A DNA stretch of 64,000 nucleotides from assembly GCA_024196135.1 (NCBI GenBank), contig JAMQCK010000027.1:62001-126000 (forward strand), given 5' to 3'. The position numbers and the translations under genes were made by a program. Below are positions 10,947 through 20,313 of this stretch, one piece after another. Within the stretch, counting starts at the first letter, position 1. Each line of letters opens with the position of its first letter. The notes under the pieces are model-generated. The model did no database searches and was not told the DNA's origin. It saw only the letters and a list, made by a program, of their open reading frames with translations. Source of the stretch: Pleurotus ostreatus/Saccharomyces cerevisiae fusant (Eukaryota; Opisthokonta).

Positions 10947-12184
10947 AGTCAGCGTTGTCCGCTTCCGTTGGGGTCGGTCGCGAATGTCTCCAGGCCAAGA
11001 GGTAGCCGATCAAGGGCAGGTCGTGGGGGAAGGGATAAGAGTTCAGTCACACCAGGTGAGAGTTGCAAACAACCCTGAGACCATGAGCGTGGGTGCAAAA
11101 GGGGCCGATGGGTAAGAACTACTTACGAGTTAACAGCTGAAGACAAGCTCCCCGCACGATGCACGATGATTCGGTATCCATCCGGCCCGGTGACCAGGAC
11201 GTGAATATCGCGTGTGCGACTTGGCAGTGGCTCACACCCATTGGTCGTCAGCCACCTCACGGATCTGTTCAGGCTTTACAGTACTCATCCTGCACATCCC
11301 TCGCTGTTGGAATCATGAGTGCACATGAGATCATGGTCCAGGATGCTTGGTTTGATGCCCGTTATTAAAGCGCATCCTATAGGGCTTACCGCTCGTTCTG
11401 AGTCAATATAACCCTGTATAGAGCCAGATCAGACCTCTCTCTTAGGGGTTTTACGACTACAGGTGCTGGGAGTTGGCCCTCACCCTAAGTGATCAGAGGA
11501 AATAATGAACTTCGGCAACACCCGTTGTATTATTTGTTCGGACCCATAAGTCACAACAATGATAGCCGGTTACTTCTTTCTAACTCTGGACGCCCCTATC
11601 TTCTACCCATCCAGGCGCCCAGCGCGCGGCTGATTGGGAAGCAGACCTACAATACCTCATGCCACAGGACACCTTCCGCAAAGAGCGCGGCGTGTATCGC
11701 AACTTACAACACTTGCAGGCAGCGCTCTCCCGCGTCTCAGCGCGGGGCTTGTAGTACGACGAGCGTACAATCCAGCCTCCCGCACTAGTTCTGGGGTACA
11801 TAACGTGTGGTGTCGCCCTCCGCGACGCTCCTCTGCAGGCGCTTACGGCAGAGGACGGATGAGCCCAATTATTGACGAATGAGCCAGAGCACCAGGCTGG
11901 TGAGGGCCGTCCCTTTGTGGTAGAGGACGTCGTGCTCGAACCACTAGAGTGAGACCAGCTCATTCTGTGACATTCAGTTGTATCGTGTTCAAGCCGACGA
12001 ACGACGAAGAGCATTCGCAGACAAATAAGCGCCCGGCAACTCGGACCGGGCCACACGAAAAGCACAGCCACATTTTTACGCCTTCCTTCGTCAACGTCGG
12101 GGAGAAACAGGGCGCTGCCGACGACGACGAGCAGAGTCCCGACCAACCAAGAGCTGCTCACGGACGCGCTGCTCACTGCCTGGG
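10947..12184. other. Intergenic region, no gene recognised
   Basis: This 1.2-kb gap separates the ALDH start from uS7m. A minus-strand open frame at 11580-12176 is Arg/Ser-rich, has no recognisable motif and looks accidental. Confidence 0.45.
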
Positions 12185-13014
12185 ATGCTGTCTCCCCTGC
12201 GTCAACATGCCCTCCGCGCCGCCCCGCGCTTGGTGCGTACTGTCACTTCCGGGCCCACCACGACCGGGCAGGATGCCCTCGGCGGCACTCAGAGCGGCGA
12301 CGCGAGCACCCTGCCTGGTGCTCTCCGCCGGAACGGGCGCGCGAAGACCCGCAACTCCAAGGACGCCTTCCGCGCCGTCCTCGCCAGCAGCCGCGCCGCT
12401 GCCCAGCCCTCCGCGCCGCCAGTGCCCAGCCTGACCGACGCGCCCCCGCCCCCGCCCGAGGCGCCCGCCTTCGCGTCCTTCGCGGACCTCCCCGAGGACG
12501 ACGCCGCCGCGAACCAGCCGCCGCTCATGAACATCCCCCCCGCGCAGGACCCGCTGCTGCACCTCTTCGCGTCGACGATCCTCAGCCACGGGCACCGCGC
12601 GCGCGCCTCGCGCACCGTCGCGCGCGCGATGCTGCACCTGCACGCGATGACGCGCGCGCCCGCGCTCCCGCTGCTGCGCCGCGCGGTCGAGCTCGCCGCG
12701 CCCGCGTGCAAGCTCGTGAGCGACCGGCTCCTGCGCGGGACGAAGGTCGTCATGCGCCCGCGCCCGCTGAACGAGCGGCAGCGGACGAAGCAGGCGATCA
12801 AGTGGATTGTTGAGGACAGCCTGAAGACGGTGCCCGGGCGGCACTTTGACCAGCGTTTGGCGAAGGCGATCATCAAGGTCATCAACGGGGACAGCTCGGC
12901 GCTGGAGAAGAAGAGGCTGCAGCATGAGGCGGCGATGAACAACAGGTACGTGCGCTCGTTGACCAGGCTCATGCGTCGTCTGACCTCTTCTTCAGAGGGA
13001 ACCTGGATCGTTAG
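12185..13014 (+). CDS. RSM7: Mitochondrial small-subunit ribosomal protein uS7m
   Basis: This protein is a component of the mitoribosome small subunit that binds 12S/15S rRNA in the head. Two exons (12185-12945 and 12996-13014) encode 259 residues; the last exon adds only GNLDR plus one split codon. The N-terminus is Arg/Ser-rich and lacks acids (MLSPLRQHALRAAPRLVRTV), fitting a mitochondrial targeting peptide. The S7 core is clear: DPLLHLFASTILSHGHRARA, RTVARAMLHLHAM, RRAVELAAPACKLVSDR, VMRPRPLNERQRTKQAIKWI and RHFDQRLAKAIIKVINGDS. A Pro/Ala-rich linker (about residues 70-115) separates presequence and core. Confidence 0.93.
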
Positions 13015-13634
13015 CCGTATGGACAGTAACCGTCACTATGTTATACTCCACCCTTCACACTGTTGCCCAAGTCCTCCTGAGTCATTACTCTCCGGGTGAA
13101 GCATCAGCATTCGAAATCGCAGGAAAACTTTGATAACAAACTCTATCCCGTTCCTCCTCGCTCGTACACTAGACTTCTGCGTGCAAATAGGTGGAAGAAT
13201 CGCCTGACCCTGTTACTTACCCCTCCTCCGCCTCCGCGGCTCATTCCTGGACCGTCTGGCGAACGTGCCCTCCAGCAGGCACGAAGTGCAGCAGCGACGT
13301 CGCTTCATCTGAGAACGTGGCTTGGATTAAGTACGAATGCGAGGGTCGTCTTGCATGAGTTCCAAAACAGACTGACGTGGTTGGCATGCAGGGGTTGACT
13401 TTCCCCTCTACTCATGGCTTTCAATTCCTGTATAGACGTTGTTCCCCAAACATGTATCCCTTTTCGATTCACCGCCGAAGTACGAGCAATGATGGTGTCC
13501 ACCAGTTGTGCACCTGTGTGATGTAATACATCCCCATATGGATATTATTCTCATTATTTCCTGCTTTGTCTGCCCCTTTTGACATTCCCTTTCTTTCCCC
13601 CCACGCCCCATTACAGTCACACACCGCGGGCTCA
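13015..13634. other. Upstream region of kinase-like copy A
   Basis: No gene is seen from 13015 to about 13517. From about 13518 (catccccatatggatattat) the sequence matches the upstream flank of copy B near 32277, so the inverted duplication includes the promoter. An in-frame ATG at 13566 could add 23 residues to copy A. Confidence 0.6.
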
Positions 13635-14630
13635 ATGGCTGAGGAATCCCCCGCTATGTTCGCCCCCGGGCGCGTTCTTACTTTGGACATCAACGACGGC
13701 CGACGCCTCGATTTCACCGTTGATCGCCTATTCACCCCGGTCACCAAGAGCGTCGTTGTCGTCGCGCGCTGCGAGGAGTTTAGCCCCAGCCCGGTGGTGC
13801 TCAAGATATACGACCCTCGCTTCATCAACAACCGCAACGGGCGCGAGAGCAAGTATGGACGGACGAGGCCCCCCCATCCGTGGTCTCTCGCCGCCGAGCG
13901 CGCCACGCCAGCCACATTCGACTCCGACGAGATCTATCGCCCCGAGCCAGCGGCGGACGACCCTGCCGGCCAGTTCGAGCGCGCGGCGATCTGGGAGGCG
14001 CACCTGCGTCACCTCATGGAAGAATCATTCTGTGACGAGCGTGCGGCGTACGAAAATCTGCGCGACCTCCAGGGCGGCGCTATCCCGCGCTTGCTCGCCG
14101 AGGGCCGCTTCATCCCGCCCGACGAGCGCGCATACGTGCCGCACGCGCTCGTGCTGGAATACATCGAGGGCGTCACCCTCCGCCAAGCGCCGTTGGAGCT
14201 GTTGACGCCGGCCGTATGCGATGCGCTCGTACGCGCCGTCGACAGCTTCGCGGCACACGGCGTCTTCCACAACGACCTGAACGCGGGCAACGTGCTTGTC
14301 ACAACCGGCGGGCGCGGCATCATCGTGGATTTCGGCTGCGCGGGCGTGCGCAACGCGGAGAACGTGTGGACGGACGAGGAGTGGGTACGACACATGACCA
14401 CGCTGAGCGAGGGGAATGGCATCCGGTATCTGTTGAAGCAGAAGGGCGTCGATTGTAGGGGCGAGTTGAAGCCAAGGTGGCGCTATTTCGACGCCAAAAA
14501 GGGATCGTGGGTAGATGTGGTGGACGCTGCGACCGTGCGCGTGGACGCCGATGGTTTCTTTGCCGGTGTGGTTTGTCCAAACGACGAGGTCGCTCAACAG
14601 CCCCAGTCGGGAACACTGTGCATGACCTAG
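13635..14630 (+). CDS. Protein kinase-like (PKL) domain protein, copy A
   Basis: This is a single-exon gene of 331 residues. Kinase-fold landmarks are present: SPVVLKIYDPRF (ATP-binding Lys), HALVLEYIEGVTL (hinge), the catalytic loop GVFHNDLNAGNVLV, and IIVDFGCAGVR (metal-binding DFG). A roughly 90-residue insertion rich in Pro, Glu and Arg lies between the Lys strand and the hinge. The HxDLNxGN loop resembles fungal PKL and aminoglycoside-phosphotransferase-like proteins more than classical Ser/Thr kinases, so the substrate is unknown. The start at 13635 (MAEESPAMF) is shared with copy B; 13566 is an alternative. Copy A keeps all key residues and probably represents the intact form. Confidence 0.78.
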   Translation: MAEESPAMFAPGRVLTLDINDGRRLDFTVDRLFTPVTKSVVVVARCEEFSPSPVVLKIYDPRFINNRNGRESKYGRTRPPHPWSLAAERATPATFDSDEIYRPEPAADDPAGQFERAAIWEAHLRHLMEESFCDERAAYENLRDLQGGAIPRLLAEGRFIPPDERAYVPHALVLEYIEGVTLRQAPLELLTPAVCDALVRAVDSFAAHGVFHNDLNAGNVLVTTGGRGIIVDFGCAGVRNAENVWTDEEWVRHMTTLSEGNGIRYLLKQKGVDCRGELKPRWRYFDAKKGSWVDVVDAATVRVDADGFFAGVVCPNDEVAQQPQSGTLCMT

Positions 14631-14815
14631 TAATAGTAGTATGTTACCCGCTGATTTGCTCACCGATGATTGAGTATATGCGTGTGCGTGTGTGCAACAC
14701 TCGTCGATGTGGCCGTAAGTAGAGATGGGACGAAGGCAAGGAGTGACAATGACATCTGAAAGGAGACGCGATCGTGGGCACGCATGCACCCATCAGCCTG
14801 TTGTCTCCCGCCGCG

Positions 14816-17800
14816 ATGGCCAGCCTCATCGCGATACTCGACCTCAAGGGGAAGCCCCTCATCCAGCGCTCGTATCGCGACGACGTGCCCGCGTCTTACG
14901 TCGAGCGCTTCCTCCCGCTCGTGCTCGACCTTGAGGAGGAAGGCCAGCAAGTGACGCCGTGCATCTCGGCGCAGGGCATCAACTACATGCACATCCGACA
15001 TTCGAATCTGTATCGTGAGTGTCTGGCGGGCTGCGTACCGGACTGAGGGAGGCTGGAGGCGCGGTGGGGCCGTTGGGACGGAGGAGGATGAGGTGGGAAG
15101 GCAAGGGGAGATCTGATGGGCTGGACGGGGCGCGTGTCCGCCTTTGCTGCTCGGTAGAACCCATCCTCACCGCTCCTCTATCCGAGGCATTCTGGACACC
15201 CTGCGGCCCCAAACCCTCCAGCGCAGCCATGCAAACCGCTATCACCCGCTCCTCCCACCACCGAGCCCCTCCCATTATTGACATCCCCGCCCGTCCTCCC
15301 TCGCCCGTCCTGTTTCCCATCCACATTCTACGCGCCACACACCCATCCCGACCTCCCGCTGATGAACCCCACCCCCAGTCCTCGCCCTCTCCAAGCGCAA
15401 CTCGAATGCGGCCGAGATCATCCTCTTCCTCCACCGCCTCTCGCAGGTGCTCGTCGAGTACTTCAAGGAGCTCGAGGAGGAGTCGATCCGCGACAACTTC
15501 GTCATCATCTACGAGCTGCTCGACGAGGTCATGGACTTTGGCTACCCGCAGACGACGGAGAGCAAGATCCTGCAGGAGTGGGTGGGCGGTCCCTTGATTC
15601 ATATTCTCCCCACTGCTCTTTCCTATGCTTCCTATGCTCGTCCGTCCTTCCTATTCTCGCCCATCCCGACCTTCCCATGCTTGCCCGTCCTTCCTCTGCT
15701 CGCCCGTCCTTCCTATGCTCCCCCGTCCATCCCCTGCTCGCCCGACCTGACCCCACCCCACCCAGATACATCACCCAAGAATCGCACAAGCTCGAGATCC
15801 AGGCGCGCCCGCCGCCCGCGGTGACGAACGCCGTGTCGTGGCGCACGGAGGGCATCCGCTACCGGAAGAACGAGGTGTTCTTGGACGTCATCGAGAGCGT
15901 GAACTTGCTGGTGAGTGTTGGGGCTTGTTGAGTGTTGGAGCCTGTTCCTGGTGTTCGACGCCCTGTCCCCGGTGTTCAGCGTTCTGTTCCCGGTGTTCAC
16001 CGTCCTGGTCCCGGTGTTCACCTTCTACTCTGCGACCCTGTCCACCGCCGCATACATCACCTTCGTTTCCACACATCATTGTCGTCTGCATGTATCCTCC
16101 TCGTCGGCATGCATGTATCCTCCTCGTCTGCATGTACTCCCCTCATCCCCTCGTCAGCATGCATCATCCTCGCCTGCATGCATTATCTCCTTCCTCGCCT
16201 CTTGGCCCGATCAGCTAAGCTGAATCGTCCTACCCTGCTGACCCGTCCTACCCTGCCGAATCGTCCTACCCCGCTAAATCATTTCACCCTCCCGCTAAAC
16301 TAAATCGCCTCACCCTCCCGCTAAACTAAATCATCTCGCCCTCCCGCTGAGCCAAATCATCTTACCCTCCCGCCAGGTAAACGCGTCCGGCAACGTCGTC
16401 CGCTCCGAGATCCTCGGCGCCGTCAAGATGAAGTGCTACCTCTCGGGCATGCCCGAGTTGCGGCTCGGGCTGAACGACAAGGTCATGTTCGAGAGCACGG
16501 GGCGAAGTGAGTGTGCGCTGGTTGTTGGTTGTGATGGTTTTTATGCAGCGGGGGATGCTCCTTATGCGTTGGCATATCCTGAAGGCGCAGCGGCGTGTCC
16601 TTCGGGCGCATTGGCGTATCCTTCGGGCGCATTAATGTATCCTGAAGGCGCATTGGCGTATCCTTCGGGCGCATTGGCGTATCCTGAAGGCGCATTGGCG
16701 TATCCTTCTTCAGCGACGTCGCTGCCTGCACGTCTCAAGGGCGCCGACCCCCCGACGTATCCTGTTTGCCCATTCGCGTTGTCTCGGCACCATCTCACCC
16801 TCTCATCTATCTTGCCACCTTGAGCGACAGTATCCAGATGGCATCGAGCGACCGTATCCAGATACAACTGACTAACGCTCACAAACTAACTGACGCTCAC
16901 AACTAACTAACGCACCCCCTCCCAGCCGCGCGCGGGAAGGCGATCGAGATGGAGGACGTCAAGTTCCACCAGTGCGTGCGCCTGTCGCGCTTCGAGAACG
17001 ACCGGACGATCAGCTTTATCCCGCCCGACGGCGAGTTCGAGCTCATGAGCTATCGGTTGAGTACGCCGGGTGAGTGGCTGTTATCGGTTTGAGGGAGGAA
17101 GGCGATTTGGAGTAGCAAGTCTGGGTCTGATACTGCAGTGGACTGACCTCCGCCGCCGCGCAGTAAAACCGCTGATCTGGGTCGAGGCCGCGATCGAGTC
17201 GCACAACGGCTCGCGCGTGGAGTACGTCGTGAAGTGCAAGGCGCAGTTCAAGCGGCGGAGCACGGCGAACAACGTGGAGATTTACGTCGGCGTGCCGGAC
17301 GATGCGGATAGTCCGCGGTTTAGGGTGAGTGTCGAGGCTTTTTGGCGTCGTGTGCCTGGGCTTTTTTCGAGTCGTATGCCTAGGGAATTCCCTCCTGTCG
17401 GCGCTCCTCCTTCGTCTCGATGCCTGTCTTCATTCGCCTCGATGCGTGTCCTCCTTTTGTATACGCGTTGCCTCCCTTCGGATACACTTATCCTCCTTGT
17501 GAACATACCTCCCTCGCCCTTGCTTACCTTACGCGCAGGCCTCGACCGGCTCCGTCACCTACGCGCCGGACAAGTCCGCCTTCGTCTGGAAGATCAAGCA
17601 GCTCGGCGGCGCGCGCGAGTTCCTCATGCGCGCGCACTTTGGGCTGCCGAGCGTGCGGGGGGAGCAGGACCAGGCGTACAAGCGCGCGCCGATCACGGTC
17701 AAGTTCGAGATTCCGTATTTCACGGTGTCGGGGATTCAGGTGAGTGGCGGGTGTGGAGGTATTGGGGGCGTCGGTGTTGGATGGAGCGATGATGCTGTCC

Positions 17801-18085
17801 GTTCGCGCGAGCGATGCTTTGGCATGGCGCGAGCGTGGCGCGACCGCGGGGACGTGGCTTGTTGGATTATTCTAACCGCGCTTCCTTTCGCTAGGTCCGC
17901 TACCTGAAGATCGTCGAGAAGAGCGGGTACCAGGCGCTGCCGTGGGTGCGGTACATCACGCAGAATGGGGACGATTACAGGTGAGTGTTGTGGGAGTCGG
18001 GACGTGGTGCAAGCATGATGCTAAGCGCCGCGACAGCTTGCGAACAGCGTTGGAAAAGGGCGCGGCGCCAATAGTGCCGATGTAG
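14816..18085 (+). CDS. APM1: AP-1 clathrin adaptor complex medium (mu) subunit
   Basis: The mu subunit of AP-1 binds Yxx-hydrophobic sorting signals and helps package cargo into clathrin vesicles at the trans-Golgi network and endosomes. Nine exons (14816-15014, 15379-15577, 15766-15910, 16377-16506, 16926-17069, 17164-17324, 17539-17739, 17895-17980, 18037-18085) give 437 residues, the usual length. The N-terminal longin-like half starts [20 protein letters not shown] and includes [20 protein letters not shown]. The cargo-binding half has [49 protein letters not shown] and [19 protein letters not shown]. The ending [20 protein letters not shown] extends past the yeast Apm1 terminus. Several introns are minisatellites. 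AP-1 rather than AP-2 is inferred from the N-terminus and the FGYPQTTE segment. Confidence 0.95.
15610..15760. repeat. Pyrimidine-rich repeats in mu intron 2
   Basis: Imperfect copies of tgctcgcccgtccttcctat fill most of the intron 15578-15765. Confidence 0.75.
15925..16375. repeat. Three repeat families in mu intron 3
   Basis: The 466-nt intron 15911-16376 contains copies of cctgttcccggtgttcac (about 15940-16025), then copies of catgcatgtatcctcctcgtc (about 16085-16190), then copies of cccgctaaactaaatcatct (about 16255-16375). Different repeat units follow each other in one intron. Confidence 0.8.
16560..16715. repeat. 21-nt minisatellite in mu intron 4
   Basis: About seven copies of gcgcattggcgtatccttcgg, alternating with a variant ending cctgaagg, lie inside intron 16507-16925. 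The unit is a multiple of three and stays open in the exon's frame until a stop near 16821. Confidence 0.9.
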
Positions 18086-18754
18086 GCTGAGCAGTAGCGC
18101 CAATGTGGGCTGAGCGATAGTGCCAATGTAGGCTGGGCGTTGGGGAGGTCTCGGGCACGAGCTTCAGGAGGACATGCGTCCGGGAGATGTGCATAGAGCT
18201 GTACATCGCTAGGGTGCATAAGGTTGTACACGGCGCCGCGCTGGGCCGGGCGCCTCGATGTGCATGCATGTACGCTCGGGCGGGAAGGAATGACTATAAT
18301 TTCTCTTTGCATACGGAGTTCGCCTTGCTGAGGAAAGCACATCGCCTTGAAGAGGAAAGTGCATCGCCTTGAAGAGGAAAGCGCATCGCCTTGATGAGGA
18401 AAGTGCGTCGGTCATGTTCATCTCTCCTGCCTGCGTACGTATCTTGGCACCGGATGGTAAAAGTCTGGCACCTCTAGCAGGATCAACCCTTGAGAGGGTG
18501 CGGCCTTCAGCCGCATCGACATGGCAGAGCCGTCGCAAACGCTGCACGCGCTAGGAAACCACCTGTAGGCCATGCACAGAGCAGCTTGCATATTCTGCGC
18601 TCTCAAACTATCGCATACAGATTGCACATGCCCTCGTACACGCTACCAGTGCCGACTCCCTCCCGCACTACTTCTTCGCAGCTGCTCGCGCAACTCCCTA
18701 AGCGCTAAGTAAGCCAAGGACCCAGACGCGTCTGCAACTCTCATACCTCTCATC
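18086..18754. other. 3' flank of the mu gene with 22-nt repeats
   Basis: This holds the 3' flank of the mu gene. About 18060-18290 is similar to the flank of the mu fragment at 19960-20190. Repeats of a 22-nt unit (gccttgaagaggaaagtgcatc) occupy about 18323-18405. No gene seen. Confidence 0.55.
18323..18405. repeat. 22-nt tandem repeat
   Basis: About four copies of gccttgaagaggaaagtgca-type units lie downstream of the mu gene. Confidence 0.8.
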
Positions 18755-19146
18755 CTAGGCTACGGGTGTGCAATAGTCCTGCAGCTGCTCCATGGCTTCA
18801 TCCAAGTCTTGCTCCGCGCAGGTCTCATACTCGCAGGATTCGATCGACGAGCGGAGCACGAAGCACGCACACGAATATTTGAGGGCGGGCGGGGCATCCG
18901 GCTGACAAAATCGGTCGATGCATGTGTTGGCGCATTGGGCTGCAAGTCGGTCTCCACGTTAGCATGCGTGGACGAGCATAGCGCAGCGGGCGGATGCAGC
19001 GGAGGGAGGGGAGCGAGGTCAATGGGCGATGCGATGTGCGCGCTGCATCGAATATGCGACAACGAGAGTCGTCACTCACAGGTGGGAGGAGGCCCGAATT
19101 GCGCATGCGCAATGGCGGCGAGGGCGGCGAGGATCATGAAGCGCAT
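18755..19146 (-). CDS. Small secreted CFEM-domain protein
   Basis: Exons 19146-19080 and 18939-18755 encode 83 residues. The first 16 (MRFMILAALAAIAHAQ) form a clear signal peptide with an AHA-Q cleavage site. The mature part has eight cysteines spaced C-x3-C-x4-C-x11-C-x1-C-x9-C-x4-C-x15-C, which fits the fungal CFEM pattern, including the central CxC and the final x15 gap. CFEM proteins act in haem/iron uptake, cell-wall structure or host interaction. No GPI signal or long Ser/Thr tail follows, so a free secreted form is likely. The aspartate that often binds haem, usually just before the CxC, is not obvious (LKYSCAC), so haem binding is doubtful. It is antisense to no gene and has a good TATA box. 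Confidence 0.78.
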
Positions 19147-19220
19147 CGTGGGCTTTCAAGTCGAAGATTGTTAGATGCTGTCGGGAAACCGATGGCGAGA
19201 GAGGCCGAAGGGCAAGTCAG

Positions 19221-19230
19221 CTCTTATACT
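19221..19230 (-). promoter_or_regulatory. TATA box of the CFEM gene
   Basis: On the minus strand the sequence reads AGTATAAGAG, about 75 nt upstream of the CFEM start codon. Confidence 0.6.
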
Positions 19231-19749
19231 CGCTGCTCTCGTCGGACCTTTCTAATACCCTCGGGAGCACGCCTCCCGTGTACACATTGATCGCGAGTAA
19301 AAGACCGCCTTAGATGAGAGGATGAAGTACGCGTTGACCATTTAGCGTGCAGACCGTGTTCTTACCTTTCTAGCGTTGCAAAGTTGATTAAGAGCCACCA
19401 GACTAGATGTTGGGCGTGACTTCTATGGCGAAAGGTCATGACCAGCAGCGTGTCATCGTAGACACAAAGGTTAGCGAACAGCACTGTAGCGAAGGCGAGT
19501 GACTCACCGGACCTGCTTCAATCGCGCGTATGACCACTAATAGCAGGCTTAGTCTCCTGCTACTAGCGGTATCAGCCCCAAATCTATAAGAGGGACTACT
19601 TCGGTCAGGCGCAAGTCTCGCTGGACCGAGCTCCACTTCAGGTTTGGTCGTGACTGACACCCGTATTCGCCTCCAATGACCCCCAAAAACATTTTCAGGA
19701 AAACTTGCTATGCAGACAATATTCACCGTCAGCGGATATGCGAGTCGAC

Positions 19750-19963
19750 AGAAGCCCGGCGGCGCACGCATTTTCGGCTGCCAAGCGGCAGGAGAGAGCA
19801 GGACCAGGTGTACAAATGCGCGCCGATCACGGTCAAGTGCGAAATTCCGACTACAGGTGCGTGTCCATCGAAGTGCTCGTTCTCAGATAAAGCTCACCTC
19901 GCGCGACAGCTTGCGAACAGCGTTGTCGAAGGGCGCGGCGCCAATAGTGCCGATGTAGGCCGA
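19750..19963 (+). pseudogene. Degenerate duplicate of the AP-1 mu 3' end
   Basis: Bases 19757-19850 match mu exon 7 (17633-17718), including gcgccgatcacggtcaag, but with frameshifts. The sequence then jumps from within exon 7 to the very end of exon 8 (attccg joined to actacag|gtgcgt), losing nearly all of exon 8. An intron with GT...AG borders and the whole last exon follow ([16 protein letters not shown], stop at about 19963). Because an intron is kept, this is a genomic copy, not a processed cDNA copy. Similarity continues into the 3' flank to about 20190. Confidence 0.85.
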
Positions 19964-20313
19964 GCGGTGGGGAGAAGTCTCACGCGCGCATTATAAGACA
20001 CTTGCGCTCGAGCACAGCAGAAGAGGGCTCGCGTTCGGACGACGTGCAGAGGGCTGTACATGGCAGTGGCGCATAAAATTGCACACGGAGACGCGCTGGC
20101 TGGTCGCCCTCATGTGTATGCATGTTATGTATGGGTGGTAGCAGGACAAACGGAGGGGCGAGTGGGTGTCGTGCATAACTATCATTCTCCTCTTTTCGCG
20201 TCGAGGCTCACCTTCGAAAGGTCAGTGGGACAGAACTCACGACTGATCTTTAAAACAGTCCCTAAAGTGTGTGTCTTGTATCTCGATTTCTCCAACGCCC
20301 GCATCGCCATCCC

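Larger units (their letters stand above)
19147..20313. other. Region between CFEM and GATase genes
   Basis: This holds the CFEM promoter and, from about 19750, the duplicated mu fragment and its 3' flank. Otherwise no gene is seen. Confidence 0.5.

Noticed and set aside
11580..12176. Minus-strand 198-residue open frame
   Set aside because: No signal, domain or splice pattern; composition looks accidental.
12173..12972. Minus-strand open frames opposite uS7m
   Set aside because: Arg-rich mirror frames of a gene with clear S7 motifs.
16560..16715. Regular repeats that might suggest a CRISPR array
   Set aside because: The units are contiguous without unique spacers, lie inside a eukaryotic intron, and no cas genes exist here.
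16428..16823. Mu exon 4 read through into the repeat as a separate coding region
   Set aside because: The frame crosses a strong gtgagt donor, and the next exon (16926) restores the conserved mu sequence, so the repeat is intronic.
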